Shown: positions 25,640-34,486 of the stretch, in pieces
Layout: every line of letters begins with the position of its first letter
Numbering within the stretch: position 1 is the stretch's first letter
Origin: JBBRVW01 sp963784645
GTDB lineage: Bacteria; Actinomycetota; Actinomycetes; JACCUZ01
Assembly: GCA_963784645.1 (NCBI GenBank)
Contig: CAWARY010000020.1
Location: 62,001 to 126,000 of the forward strand
Length of the DNA: 64,000 nucleotides
Reading direction: 5' to 3'
Program-made: the position numbers and the translations under genes
Notes under the pieces: model-generated
The model's database searches: none
What the model was told of the DNA's origin: nothing
The model's input: the letters and a program-made list of their open reading frames with translations, nothing else

Positions 25640-25693
25640 GTCGTAGGGGTCGTACTGGTCGTAGAGGTCGTACTGGTCGTTGTGGTCGCACTG
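25640..25693. repeat. Six tandem 9-bp repeats (GTCGTANNG) between tctC and citA-like kinase
   Basis: Units read GTCGTAGGG, GTCGTACTG, GTCGTAGAG, GTCGTACTG, GTCGTTGTG, GTCGCACTG; alternating units are more alike, giving an 18-bp super-period. It lies in the 172-base divergent promoter, 33 bases before the kinase start. Possible direct-repeat operator for the CitB-type regulator. In the kinase frame it would read as a run of valines. Confidence 0.6.
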
Positions 25694-25726
25694 GGCTGTG
25701 GGTCGGACCTGCGGCACCATGTCTGG

Positions 25727-27334
25727 GTGCGCCGTGCGTTCCCGTTGTCCGTCCAGCTGCTCGCGATGCAGGTCGCGATCGTGCTGGCGACCCTGCTCGC
25801 AGCCGGATTCCTGGCGGCCCACGTGCAGTCGGAGCAGATCCGTTCGACCTACGCCGGCCGGGTGCTGACGATCGCGCGCAGCCTGGCCGCACTGCCGGCC
25901 GTCGAGGCGGCGTACTCCTCCAGCGACCCTTCGGCGACCCTGCAGCCGCTCGCCGAGCAGGTACGCGCGTCCGCCGGCGCCGAGTTCGTGGTGTTCACCG
26001 ACGCCCGGGGCATCCGCTACTCCCACCCGGACCCGGCCGAGATCGGCCATCGGGTGTCGACCGACCCGAGCATCGCCCTGGAGGGCGGCGAGTTCGTCGG
26101 CACCGAGACGGGCACCCTGGGCCGCTCCCTGCGCGCGAAGGTCCCGGTGCGCGACGCCCGCGGCGGGGTCATCGGGGTCGTGTCCGTCGGCGTCCTCGAG
26201 TCGCGGCTGTCCGCCGACCAGGCGCACGTCGTACCGCGCCTGGTCGCATGGTTGACCGCAGCCGCACTGGTCGGCGTCCTGGGGGCGGTCGTCGTCACCC
26301 GTCTGGTCCGGCGGCGGATCTTCGGCCTGGAGCCGGAGGAGATCGTCGAGCTGCTGCAGGCACGCGAGGCCATGCTGCACGGCGTTCGGGAGGGGGTCGT
26401 CGCTGTCGACTCGCGCGGTCGCGTGGTGCTGGTCAACGACGAGGCGGTCCGCCTGCTCGACCTGCCGGACGACGCGACCGGCCGGCCGGCCCGGGACGTC
26501 CTGGCCGTCGACCTGCTGCCTTTGACCGTCGCGGGCGAGGACCGTGCCGACGAGCTCGTGCTGGCCGGCGAACGGCTCCTGGTGGTCAACAGCACCACCG
26601 CACGGGTCGGCGACCGTGAGGTCGGCCGGATCATGACCCTGCGCGACCGCACCGAGCTCTTCGACGCGTTGCGCGCGCTGGACGGGCAGCGTGACATCAC
26701 CGATGCCCTGAGGGCTCAGGCGCACGAGTTCTCCAACAATTTGCACGTCGTCTCCGGGCTCATCGACCTGGGCCGGCCCGGCGAGGCCGTCGACTTCATC
26801 GAACGCGTGGGGGGTGGCACCGGCGCGACGTACGGCGCCTCGCTGCGCGAGGTGGAGGACCCGGCGGTCGCGGCCGTGCTGGTGACCAAGACGGCAATGG
26901 CCCGCGAGCGCGGGGTTGCGTTCCACCTCGAGGACGAGACCGAGGTCGCCGACGGCGCGGGCAACGACGTGGTGACCATCATCGGCAACCTGGTCGACAA
27001 CGCCGTCGACGCGACCGGCCCGGGCGGCAGCGTCACCGTCCTGGTCCGGAGCGGGACGGACGGCTCGGTGGAGATCCGGGTCCGCGACGACGGCCCCGGC
27101 ATCCCCCTCGAGCTCCGGGAGCGGATCTTCGACACGGGGGTGACGACCAAGTCGCCCACTGACGACCATCACGGCCGGGGCATCGGCCTGGCTCTGGTGT
27201 CGCGGATCGTCCGGCGGCGCAGCGGGCGGATCGACGTCACTGACGCGGAAGCCGGTGGCACCGTGTTCGCCGTGACGTTACCGCCACTGCACTCCGTCGC
27301 CACGGCCGGACGGAACCAGGCGGCGACGCCGTGA
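25727..27334 (+). CDS. CitA/DcuS-type sensor histidine kinase
   Basis: Protein of 535 residues: helix 1 (about 9-31), extracytoplasmic PAS-like sensor (about 34-170) including VVFTDARGIRYSHPDPAEIG, helix 2 (about 172-192), cytoplasmic PAS (EGVVAVDSRGRVVLVND), then a kinase core with H333 in the CitA-type H-box AHEFSNNLHVVSGL. N-box NLVDNAVDATG, G1 box DDGPGIP and G2 box GRGIGLALV are intact. It should sense external carboxylates such as citrate or tricarballylate. The GTG at 25727 fits homologues; the frame stays open upstream through the tandem repeats. It overlaps its regulator by 4 bases. Confidence 0.9.
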   Translation: MRRAFPLSVQLLAMQVAIVLATLLAAGFLAAHVQSEQIRSTYAGRVLTIARSLAALPAVEAAYSSSDPSATLQPLAEQVRASAGAEFVVFTDARGIRYSHPDPAEIGHRVSTDPSIALEGGEFVGTETGTLGRSLRAKVPVRDARGGVIGVVSVGVLESRLSADQAHVVPRLVAWLTAAALVGVLGAVVVTRLVRRRIFGLEPEEIVELLQAREAMLHGVREGVVAVDSRGRVVLVNDEAVRLLDLPDDATGRPARDVLAVDLLPLTVAGEDRADELVLAGERLLVVNSTTARVGDREVGRIMTLRDRTELFDALRALDGQRDITDALRAQAHEFSNNLHVVSGLIDLGRPGEAVDFIERVGGGTGATYGASLREVEDPAVAAVLVTKTAMARERGVAFHLEDETEVADGAGNDVVTIIGNLVDNAVDATGPGGSVTVLVRSGTDGSVEIRVRDDGPGIPLELRERIFDTGVTTKSPTDDHHGRGIGLALVSRIVRRRSGRIDVTDAEAGGTVFAVTLPPLHSVATAGRNQAATP

Positions 27335-28050
27335 CCGACCGGATCCGGACGCTGGTCGTGGACGACGACTTCGCCGTCGCCTCGCTGCACCGTGCCTACC
27401 TCGAGGCTCTCAGCGGTTTCACCGTCGTCGCCGAGGCGCACAGCGCGCGGCAGGCGCTGCACGCCGTCGACGACCTCAAGCCTGACCTCGTCCTGCTCGA
27501 CATCCACCTGCCCGACCTGTCCGGTCTCGACGTCCTCCAGCGGCTCCGGTCGCGGCCCGGCGGCCGCGAGACGGATGTGATCGCCATCACCGCTGCGCGC
27601 GAGGTGGAGACGGTCCGCGCAGCGATGGCCGGCGGCGTGTCGCACTACCTGGTCAAACCGTTCACCCTGCAGGTGTTCCGGGAACGGCTCGAGGAGTACG
27701 CCGTCCGCCGCCGTGAGCTGCACCGGCGATCCGCCGGGAGCGGCACGGTCCGCGACCAGGAGGACGTCGACCGCCTGCTGACGGCGACGCACCGCACCGG
27801 TGGGTCGAGTCAGGACCTGCCCAAGGGCCTGAGCCGGCACACCCTCGCGCTGATGGCCGACGTCCTCCAGGAGGCTGACGGCGACCTCTCGGCCGCGGAG
27901 GCGGCCGAGCAGAGCGGCCTGTCACGGGTCAGCTGTCGGCGCTACCTCGAGCAGCTCGCGGCGACCGGTCTGGCCGAGGTGCGCCCCCGCTACGGTGGCA
28001 CCGGCCGCCCCGAGAACGGCTACGTCTGGAGCGGTACCGATGCCGACTGA
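27331..28050 (+). CDS. CitB/DcuR-type response regulator
   Basis: Protein of 239 residues. The receiver is complete: acidic cluster D11-D13 (LVVDDDFAV), phospho-acceptor D57 (LVLLDIHLPDLSG) and K109 (SHYLVKPF). The C-terminal half (about 160-235) is a helix-turn-helix, LSAAEAAEQSGLSRVSCRRY, followed by a wing-like GLAEVRPRYGGTGRP, as in CitB-family regulators. GTG start within the kinase stop. The divergent tctCBA operon is the expected target. The stop lies inside the next gene (11-base overlap), tying the cupin to this operon. Confidence 0.92.
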   Translation: MTDRIRTLVVDDDFAVASLHRAYLEALSGFTVVAEAHSARQALHAVDDLKPDLVLLDIHLPDLSGLDVLQRLRSRPGGRETDVIAITAAREVETVRAAMAGGVSHYLVKPFTLQVFRERLEEYAVRRRELHRRSAGSGTVRDQEDVDRLLTATHRTGGSSQDLPKGLSRHTLALMADVLQEADGDLSAAEAAEQSGLSRVSCRRYLEQLAATGLAEVRPRYGGTGRPENGYVWSGTDAD

Positions 28051-28429
28051 CCCCGCAGCGGCCCTGGTTCACAGCGCCGCCTCGGACCACGTCGAGACCG
28101 ACGCCACGCCGGGAATGACCCGCCGCCGGGCGGTCGACACCGGCACGATGTGGGCCGGGACGGCCACCACGGCTCCCGGCATGGTGTCCGGCTGGCACCA
28201 CCACGGCGAGCACGAGTCCACGATCTACGTCGTGCGCGGCGCGCTGCACATGGACTTCGGTGCCGCTGGAGGCGAGGCCATCGATGCCGTGGTGGGCGAT
28301 GTCGTCCAGGTGCCCGCGGGCGCCGTGCACCGCGAGTCGAACCCGCTCGGCGAGGACTCCCTGCTGTTCGTGGTGCGCTGCGGGACGGGCGAGCCGACGG
28401 TGAATGTCGACGGCCCGGCGCCCGGCTGA
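28040..28429 (+). CDS. Small cupin-domain protein
   Basis: Protein of 129 residues with a single conserved cupin barrel. The metal motif 1 reads GWHHHGEHESTIYVVRG and motif 2 reads GDVVQVPAGAVHRESN, giving the usual His/His/Glu plus His ligand set. Such small cupins may be isomerases, dioxygenases or ligand sensors; the function is not predictable. Its start overlaps the CitB-type regulator stop by 11 bases, so it is part of the two-component operon and may act on the imported carboxylate or modulate sensing. Confidence 0.85.
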   Translation: MPTDPAAALVHSAASDHVETDATPGMTRRRAVDTGTMWAGTATTAPGMVSGWHHHGEHESTIYVVRGALHMDFGAAGGEAIDAVVGDVVQVPAGAVHRESNPLGEDSLLFVVRCGTGEPTVNVDGPAPG

Positions 28430-28451
28430 CGCGAGCGGCAGGATGTCGGGC

Positions 28452-29675
28452 ATGACAGCTGCCGGCGGTCCCCACGTCCTCGACGTTCTCCGCGTCCGCG
28501 CCGCGTTCCCCGCGCTCGACCACGGCGTCGCACACTTCGACGGGCCGGGCGGCTCCCAGGTCCCCAGCACCGTCGCCGAAGCTGTCGCGCGGACCCTGAC
28601 GGCCGGGGTCGCCAACCGCGGCACCGTCACCGACGCGGAGCGCCGCGCCGAGTCCGCCGTGGTCGACGCCCGCCAGGCGATGGCCGACCTGGTGGGGGCG
28701 GACCCGCGCGGCGTGGTGTTCGGGCGCTCGATGACCCAGCTGACCTACGACGTGTCGCGGGCGCTCGCCAAGGACTGGGGACCGGGCGACGAGGTCGTCG
28801 TCACCCGACTCGACCACGACGCCAACATCCGCCCGTGGGTCGCGGCCGCCGAGAGCATCGGCGCCACCGTGCGGTGGGCCGGCTTCGACCGAGCGACCGG
28901 TGAGCTCGACGTCGCCGAGATCGCGTCGCTGCTGGGCGACCGCACCCGGCTGGTGGCGGTCACGGCTGCCTCGAACCTGCTCGGCACCCGACCCGACGTC
29001 CCGGCGATCGCTGCCGCCGCCCGGTCCGCCGGTGCCCTCGTGTACGTCGACGGCGTCCACCTCGCACCGCACGCACCGGTGGACGTGGCGGCGCTCGGCG
29101 CCGACTTCTTCGCCTGCTCGCCGTACAAGTTCTTCGGTCCGCACCTGGGTGCCGTCGTGGCCGACCCCGCACAGCTCGAGCGCCTGCACCCGGACAAGCT
29201 GCTGCCGTCGAGCGACGCGGTGCCCGAGCGGTTCGAGCTCGGCACGCTCCCCTACGAGCTGCTCTCGGGGGTGACGGCGACGGTCGATTTCATCGCGGAC
29301 CTGGTCCCCGGCCCGGGCGAGCGCCGCGCCCGCGTACTGGCCTCGATGGCGGCGGTCGAGGCACACGAGGACCGGTTGCTGCGGCGCCTGCTCACGGGGC
29401 TGGGCGACATCGACGGCATCACGTTGCACGGGGACCCGGCCCGGCGCACACCGACCGCCCTGTTCACCGTCGAGGGCCGCCGCGGTCGCGAGGTGCACGA
29501 GCTGCTCGGTGCCGCGCGCATCAACGCACCCGCCGGGAGCTTCTACGCTCTCGAGGCGTCACGCTGGCTGGGGCTCGGTGACACCGGAGCGGTGCGCGCC
29601 GGGCTGGCACCGTACTCCGACGACGAGGACGTGTCCCGGCTGCTGGCAGCCGTCGCCGCCCTCGCCGTTCCGTGA
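28452..29675 (+). CDS. Cysteine desulfurase-like class V aminotransferase
   Basis: PLP enzyme of 407 residues of the cysteine desulfurase-like subgroup (SufS/CsdA relatives): FDGPGGSQVPSTVAEAV near the N-terminus, VTRLDHDANIRPWVAAAE, VYVDGVHLAPHAPVDV with the PLP-contacting Asp/His, and the Schiff-base lysine in ADFFACSPYKFFGPHLGAVV. A short active loop with the desulfurase Cys is not evident, so sulfur transfer is uncertain. ATG 28452 has GGCAGGA upstream; ATG 28443 is the alternative. It follows the cupin by 22 bases and ends in a hairpin-forming sequence. Confidence 0.85.
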   Translation: MTAAGGPHVLDVLRVRAAFPALDHGVAHFDGPGGSQVPSTVAEAVARTLTAGVANRGTVTDAERRAESAVVDARQAMADLVGADPRGVVFGRSMTQLTYDVSRALAKDWGPGDEVVVTRLDHDANIRPWVAAAESIGATVRWAGFDRATGELDVAEIASLLGDRTRLVAVTAASNLLGTRPDVPAIAAAARSAGALVYVDGVHLAPHAPVDVAALGADFFACSPYKFFGPHLGAVVADPAQLERLHPDKLLPSSDAVPERFELGTLPYELLSGVTATVDFIADLVPGPGERRARVLASMAAVEAHEDRLLRRLLTGLGDIDGITLHGDPARRTPTALFTVEGRRGREVHELLGAARINAPAGSFYALEASRWLGLGDTGAVRAGLAPYSDDEDVSRLLAAVAALAVP

Positions 29676-29724
29676 TCCACACCGGATCGTTGCACATCGA
29701 CCACACGGAGCCCGGGTCGATCAC
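29672..29724. repeat. REP-like hairpin element resembling the one at 7566
   Basis: GTGATCCACACCGGATCGTT begins on the PLP-enzyme stop codon and matches 7566-7585 (GTGATCCACAGCGGATACGT) in 17 of 20 positions. It ends GTCGATCAC (29716-29724), giving an imperfect inverted repeat. Probable terminator. Confidence 0.5.
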
Positions 29725-29788
29725 CGGGTGCAGCGGTCAGGTACGTCGACCCGCTCGATCACACCTCGGCCCGCGCCACCACGCAGGG

Positions 29789-29977
29789 TCAGAGGGCGCC
29801 GCCCACTCCGCCCCAGCCGTCCTTCTGGGACGAGCCGGGTGGCCCGCCGTCCGCGCCCAGGTCGCGGTTGCCGTGCGGGTCCGTCCCGTCCTCACCGGGC
29901 CCGCCGTCGCGTCGTCGCCAGACGAGCAGGCCGATCGGTACGGCGACGACGAGCGCGAGGAACACGAGCCAGGCCAT
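29789..29977 (-). CDS. Small single-helix membrane protein (62 aa)
   Basis: MAWLVFLALVVAVPIGLLVW forms one membrane helix, followed by a stop-transfer RRRD and a 38-residue hydrophilic Gly/Asp-rich tail. The ATG at 29977 has a strong GGAGG 7 bases upstream, which supports it despite the small size. Topology is probably N-out/C-in, given the arginines after the helix. Not recognised as a named family. It is divergent from the SIMPL-domain gene. Confidence 0.65.
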   Translation of the reverse strand: MAWLVFLALVVAVPIGLLVWRRRDGGPGEDGTDPHGNRDLGADGGPPGSSQKDGWGGVGGAL

Positions 29978-30128
29978 GGCAACCTCCGTGGGCATCCTGC
30001 GGTACCGCTGACTGTAGGACCCGGGTGGCCGCTGCCGCCGTGACCCGGCCGCAACGGCCTGCCCGCCCGAGGGAACCGGGCGGGTGGCGACGGCGTCGAA
30101 GCCGCACCACCAGCGCCCGGAGGCCACG

Positions 30129-30908
30129 ATGCAGCCCACCCCCCGATCCCCTCTCGTCGTGCTCGCCGCCGTCGCCGGCACGCTCGCGCTCGTCGTGACC
30201 GGCTGGCTGCTCGGGCACGGCGGCGCGACCGCCCCTGCGGCCGTCGCCGCCACCTCCTCGGGGGACGGCAGCGGCGACCGGGCACGGGACGGTGTCCTGG
30301 TCAGCGGTACCGGCGAGGTGACCGGACGGCCCGACACGCTCGTGGCGCAGTTCGGCGCCGAGGCAACCGCGGGATCCGTCGACGAGGCACTGGCCCGTGC
30401 CGACCGCGCGCTGGGCCGCATCACCGATGCGCTGCGCAAGGGTGGCGTGGACGACGCCGACTTGCAGACCGCAGGTCTCGACGTCTATCCCCAGTACTCG
30501 GACGACGGTCGGCAGGTCACCGGCTACCAGGCGCAGCAGCAGCTCACCGTCACCTTCCGCGACGTCGACGCCGCCGGCCGGCTGATCGGCCGGGCCGTGT
30601 CCGCCGGCGGCGACGCCGCTCGGCTGTCCGGGCTGTCGTTCCGCATCGACGACGACTCGGCCCTGCTGGCCGACGCCCGGCGCAAGGCGTTCGGCGACGC
30701 CAAGGCGAAGGCCGAGCTGTACGGCGACGCCGCCGGCCGAGGGCTGGGACGCGTGGTCAGCGTCACCGAGACAGTCACCGGCAACGACCGCCCGTACCCC
30801 ATGCCCGCCTTCGACGCCGCGCGCTCGTCGGCCGGCGGCGACGTGCAGATCGAGGCCGGTCAGCAGCAGCTGTCGGTCACCGTGACGGTCGAGTGGTCCT
30901 TCGACTGA
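30129..30908 (+). CDS. SIMPL (DUF541) domain envelope protein
   Basis: Protein of 259 residues with an N-terminal signal/anchor helix (PLVVLAAVAGTLALVVTGWL) and a SIMPL/DUF541 domain from about 55 to the end: VSGTGEVTGRPDTLVAQFG, TAGLDVYPQYSDDGRQVTGY, RKAFGDAKAKAELYGDAAGR and the terminal LSVTVTVEWSFD. These oligomerising periplasmic or surface proteins are of uncertain role, linked in some species to stress tolerance. It is convergent with dxs (21 bases between stops). Confidence 0.9.
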   Translation: MQPTPRSPLVVLAAVAGTLALVVTGWLLGHGGATAPAAVAATSSGDGSGDRARDGVLVSGTGEVTGRPDTLVAQFGAEATAGSVDEALARADRALGRITDALRKGGVDDADLQTAGLDVYPQYSDDGRQVTGYQAQQQLTVTFRDVDAAGRLIGRAVSAGGDAARLSGLSFRIDDDSALLADARRKAFGDAKAKAELYGDAAGRGLGRVVSVTETVTGNDRPYPMPAFDAARSSAGGDVQIEAGQQQLSVTVTVEWSFD

Positions 30909-30929
30909 CGCGACGATCCCTGGGGACGG

Positions 30930-32828
30930 TCAGTCGGCGACGTGGTGCTGCTCGACCTCGGCGGGCAGCCCGGAGACGGTCTCGACGATGTCGCGGGCGA
31001 TGTCCTGTGCCGTGAGCCCGATCTCGGCCAGGACCTCCTGCCGCTTGGCGTGGTCGAGGAACCGTAGCGGGATGCCGAAGTCGCGCAACGGGGTCGCGAC
31101 ACGGGCGTCGCGGAGCGCCTGGGCGACCGCGCCGGAGACCCCGCCCCGCAGGCCGTCCTCCACCACGACGACCACGCCGACGTCGCGAGCCATCCGGACG
31201 ATCTCGGCCGGCACCGGCTTGACCCAGCGGGGGTCGACGACGGTGACGCCGATGCCCTGCTGGGCGCAGCGTTGCGCGACGTCGAGGCAGGTCTCGACCA
31301 TCGAGCCGACAGCGACCACCAGGACGTCGTCGCCGTCGCGCAGCATGATGTCGACGACGCCGACCCGGTCGAGAGCGGGCAGGTCGGGGCCGACCGCGCC
31401 GGTCGGGTAGCGCACCACCGTGGGAGCGTCGTCGACCGCGACGGCCTCGCGCAGCTCCTCGCGGAGGGTGACGGCGTCGCGGGGGGCGGCCAGCCGCAGT
31501 CCCGGCACCGCCTGGAGCACGGTCATGTCCCACATGCCGTGGTGGCTGGCGCCGTCGGGGCCGGTGACTCCGGACCGGTCGAGGCAGAACGTGACCCCGC
31601 AGCGGTGCAGGGCCACGTCCATGACGACCTGGTCGAACGCCCGGTTGAGGAACGTCGCGTAGACGGCGACCACCGGGTGCAGCCCGCCGAGCGCCAGCCC
31701 GGCGGCCGATGTCGCCGCGTGCTGCTCGGCGATGCCCACGTCGAAGATGCGGTCCGGGTACGCCGCCGCGAACGCGTCCAGCCCGGTCGGGATCAGCATG
31801 GCGGCGGTGATGCCGACGACGTCGGGGCGGTCGGCGCCGATCGCGACGAGCTCGTCGGAGAAGACCTGGGTCCACGCGGTCCCGGTGGCCGCCAGCGGCT
31901 GCCCCGTCTCCGGGTCGATCACACCGATGCCGTGGAAGTGGTCGGCGGTGTCGTCCTCGGCGTACTTGTAGCCGAGGCCCTTGCGAGTGATGGCGTGCAC
32001 CAGCACCGGGCCCTGGTAGCCGCGGGCCCGACGAAGAGCGTGCTCCAGCGCGTCCATGTCGTGGCCGTCGACCGGACCGATGTACTTCAGCCCGAGGTCC
32101 TCGAACATGCCCTGCGGGGCGACGACGTCCTTGAGGCCCTTCTTCACCCCGTGCAGCGCCTCGTACAAGGGCGCGCCGACGACCGGTGTCCGACCGAGCA
32201 CCTGCTTGCCCCACTCGAGGAACCGCTCGTAGCCACGGGTGGTGCGCAGCGTCGCCAGGTGGTGCGCGAGACCGCCGATGGTGGGCGCGTAGGAGCGCTC
32301 GTTGTCGTTGACGACGATGACCAGGCGGCGGGTGTGGTCGGCCGCGATGTTGTTGAGCGCCTCCCACGCCATGCCGCCGGTGAGCGACCCGTCGCCGACG
32401 ACGGCCACGACGGTGCGCTCCGTCTCGCCGCGCAGCTGGAACGCCTTGGCCATGCCGTCGGCGTAGGACAGGGCGGTCGAGGCGTGCGAGTTCTCGATCA
32501 CGTCGTGCTCGGACTCGGCGCTGCTCGGGTAGCCGGACAGGCCGCCCTTCTGCCGGAGCGTCGGGAAGCGGGCTGCCCGGCCGGTCACGATCTTGTGGAC
32601 GTAGGCCTGGTGGCCCGTGTCCCACAGGATCCGGTCGCGCGGGGAGTCGAAGACGCGGTGCAGCGCCAGGGTGAGCTCGACGGCTCCGAGGTTGGGCCCG
32701 AGGTGGCCACCCGTCCTGGAGACCGAGGCGATCAGGAAGGTGCGGATCTCCTCCGCGAGGGCGGCCAGCTGCTCGTGGTCGAGCGGGCGCAGGTCCTCAG
32801 GTCCGTGGATCGAGTCCAGCAGGCCCAC
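30930..32828 (-). CDS. dxs: 1-deoxy-D-xylulose-5-phosphate synthase
   Basis: ThDP enzyme of 632 residues that condenses pyruvate and glyceraldehyde 3-phosphate in the first step of the MEP isoprenoid pathway. The ThDP/Mg motif is GDGSLTGGMAWEALNNIAAD. Also present are GHQAYVHKIVTGR, YIGPVDGHDMDALEHAL, the glutamate region FDVGIAEQHAATSAAGLAL and DRSGVTGPDGASHHGMWD. The GTG at 32828 has GAGAGGAG 8 bases upstream and gives the family start GLLDSIHGPEDL; the frame extends upstream but without similarity. It is in its usual actinobacterial neighbourhood. Confidence 0.97.
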   Translation of the reverse strand: MGLLDSIHGPEDLRPLDHEQLAALAEEIRTFLIASVSRTGGHLGPNLGAVELTLALHRVFDSPRDRILWDTGHQAYVHKIVTGRAARFPTLRQKGGLSGYPSSAESEHDVIENSHASTALSYADGMAKAFQLRGETERTVVAVVGDGSLTGGMAWEALNNIAADHTRRLVIVVNDNERSYAPTIGGLAHHLATLRTTRGYERFLEWGKQVLGRTPVVGAPLYEALHGVKKGLKDVVAPQGMFEDLGLKYIGPVDGHDMDALEHALRRARGYQGPVLVHAITRKGLGYKYAEDDTADHFHGIGVIDPETGQPLAATGTAWTQVFSDELVAIGADRPDVVGITAAMLIPTGLDAFAAAYPDRIFDVGIAEQHAATSAAGLALGGLHPVVAVYATFLNRAFDQVVMDVALHRCGVTFCLDRSGVTGPDGASHHGMWDMTVLQAVPGLRLAAPRDAVTLREELREAVAVDDAPTVVRYPTGAVGPDLPALDRVGVVDIMLRDGDDVLVVAVGSMVETCLDVAQRCAQQGIGVTVVDPRWVKPVPAEIVRMARDVGVVVVVEDGLRGGVSGAVAQALRDARVATPLRDFGIPLRFLDHAKRQEVLAEIGLTAQDIARDIVETVSGLPAEVEQHHVAD

Positions 32829-32960
32829 GCGGGGCTCCTCTCGCTCGTCCGGCTGCGGTGTCGGTCGAGATGTCGAGTCTACGTTCCCCTCGAGGACGGC
32901 CCGGACACGTGGTGGGTTCCCTGAGAACGACGGCGGCCGGGTGACCGGCGTCACGGACGG

Positions 32961-33332
32961 TCAGAGCCGGTCCCGGAACCGGCGGCCGCGCAGGGCCTCC
33001 TCGACCAGCCACACGGCGCGCTGGTGGCGCACCAGTCGCGCACCCTCGCGCTCCCAGGCCGCCAGCGCGGCCGCCACCGTCGTGGCGTCCGCCACGTCGC
33101 GCAGCTCGTCACGGATGGTGGAGTACCCGAGACGGGCCGCCTCGACGGCGGACGCGACGTGGCGCGCCGCGAACCGTGCGAGCACCACAGGATGGTTGCG
33201 CAGCACCTCGTGGGCCCGGTAGTCGGGTGGGCATAGGTCGAACAGCCAGGCGGTGGCGGTGCGCTCCCAGTCCGGGGTGTCCGGCGGGCGCACCTCCTCG
33301 GGCCAGCCCGGCGGCACGACGGGACGGCTCAC
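32961..33332 (-). CDS. Conserved actinobacterial hypothetical protein (123 aa)
   Basis: Small soluble protein starting with a GTG (SRPVVPPGWPEEVRPPDTPD), with a helical middle (YRAHEVLRNHPVVLARFAAR) and a basic C-terminus (RGRRFRDRL). The WERTATAWLFDLCPPDYR segment and the helical pattern recall a small family that I recall beside dxs in several actinobacteria, but no domain was identified. It may be transcribed from the phytase-like gene 29 bases upstream. Confidence 0.7.
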   Translation of the reverse strand: MSRPVVPPGWPEEVRPPDTPDWERTATAWLFDLCPPDYRAHEVLRNHPVVLARFAARHVASAVEAARLGYSTIRDELRDVADATTVAAALAAWEREGARLVRHQRAVWLVEEALRGRRFRDRL

Positions 33333-33361
33333 CGGACCAGCGTACGGAACGACCGCCAGCC

Positions 33362-34486
33362 TCAGCCGAGGGCGAGCAGGAGCACCTGGCTGTCCTGGCC
33401 GGCAGTGAAGTTGTTGTCGCTGACCAGCAGCACCGACTGCCGGCCGTCCGGCAGCCGCGGGCCACGGGTCATGCCCTCGACGTTGTCCAGCGGCTGCCTG
33501 CCGACGGTCGAGGGGAGCTGGAGCAGCAGCGTCTTGCGGGCCGCCCGCAGGCCGGGCACCGCATCGATGTCCGCTACCCCGGAGACATCCGTGGCGCCCG
33601 GCAGCGCGGCCCGGTAGATGCGGATGGTGTTGCCCGCGCCCACGGAGAAGGAGCGCTCCATGGCGAGCAGGAACTGGCCGTTCAGCGGGAGCAGCTCGAC
33701 CAGGCCGTTGACACTGAACACCGGCGACGGGGCGACGACCGGCTCCGTGCGGTAGACGAACTCGCGGGCGACGCCGTAGTGACCGAGGTGGTAGCGCAGG
33801 ATGCGCGCCGGGCTGCCCGTGGACGTGGACGCAGCCGGACCGTCCTGGAGAAGCGCGTTCTCGGCGCCGACGAACAGCTGCTGCCCGTCGGGGGACACCG
33901 CCGCCGACTCGAAGCCGAGGTTCTGCCGTACGCCCGAGGTGGGTGTCGGGTCGTAGTAGCCGGGCACGGGCAGCCCCCGCAGCTGCCGGCCGGACAGGTC
34001 GAACTCGCGCACGAAGGGCGCGATGCTTCGGGACGAGATGCCCTCCGAGGTGACGACGAGCGTGTCCTGCGGAGTCAGGGTGAGACCTTCGGGGTCGAGG
34101 CTCTGGGCCGGGAACGGCTGGCCGTCGGCACCGAGCAGCGTCGTTGTCGCCAGCACGGTCACGTCGCCGGCGTCCAGCGAGCCGTCGCTGATGTCGATCG
34201 ACAGCGTGTAGAACCGCGCGGGTGAGCTCGTCGGGGTGAAGCCAGCACCCTGGTCGTCGGACAGCGCGTAGTAGACGCCGCGCCGCGTGTCGTAGGACAA
34301 CGAGGACAACCCGCCGACCACGGTGCCGCCGAACGTCGCACCGGCGGCGATCGTGGCGCCGCCGAGGTACTCGAGGTCGGCCGCCGGTCCGCGCGGGCCG
34401 GTGGCGTTGGCGGGGCCGACCAGAAGGCCGGAGGCGAGCCCGGTGACGGCACCGAGGAGAGCGACACGACGGAGCGGGACGAGCAT
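33362..34486 (-). CDS. Secreted esterase-like/phytase-like propeller protein
   Basis: Protein of 374 residues with a signal peptide (VALLGAVTGLASGLLVGPANA). The body matches the phytase-like (esterase-like activity of phytase) domain: VVGGLSSLSYDTRRGVYYAL, SLDPEGLTLTPQDTLVVTSE, NLGFESAAVSPDGQQLFVGA and the terminal LPDGRQSVLLVSDNNFTAGQ. These are predicted six-bladed propellers exported to the cell surface; substrate untested. Upstream is a 114-base gap to xylB on the same strand, so it may have its own promoter. Confidence 0.82.
   Translation of the reverse strand: MLVPLRRVALLGAVTGLASGLLVGPANATGPRGPAADLEYLGGATIAAGATFGGTVVGGLSSLSYDTRRGVYYALSDDQGAGFTPTSSPARFYTLSIDISDGSLDAGDVTVLATTTLLGADGQPFPAQSLDPEGLTLTPQDTLVVTSEGISSRSIAPFVREFDLSGRQLRGLPVPGYYDPTPTSGVRQNLGFESAAVSPDGQQLFVGAENALLQDGPAASTSTGSPARILRYHLGHYGVAREFVYRTEPVVAPSPVFSVNGLVELLPLNGQFLLAMERSFSVGAGNTIRIYRAALPGATDVSGVADIDAVPGLRAARKTLLLQLPSTVGRQPLDNVEGMTRGPRLPDGRQSVLLVSDNNFTAGQDSQVLLLALG

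Noticed and set aside
25640..25726. Val-rich hydrophobic stretch as an extra membrane helix of the sensor kinase
   Set aside because: It is produced by translating the 9-bp tandem repeats; the kinase already has two helices in the expected places and homologues start near 25727.
29672..29724. tRNA-like structure
   Set aside because: No cloverleaf, T-loop (GTTCGA) or CCA end; it is a simple imperfect inverted repeat.
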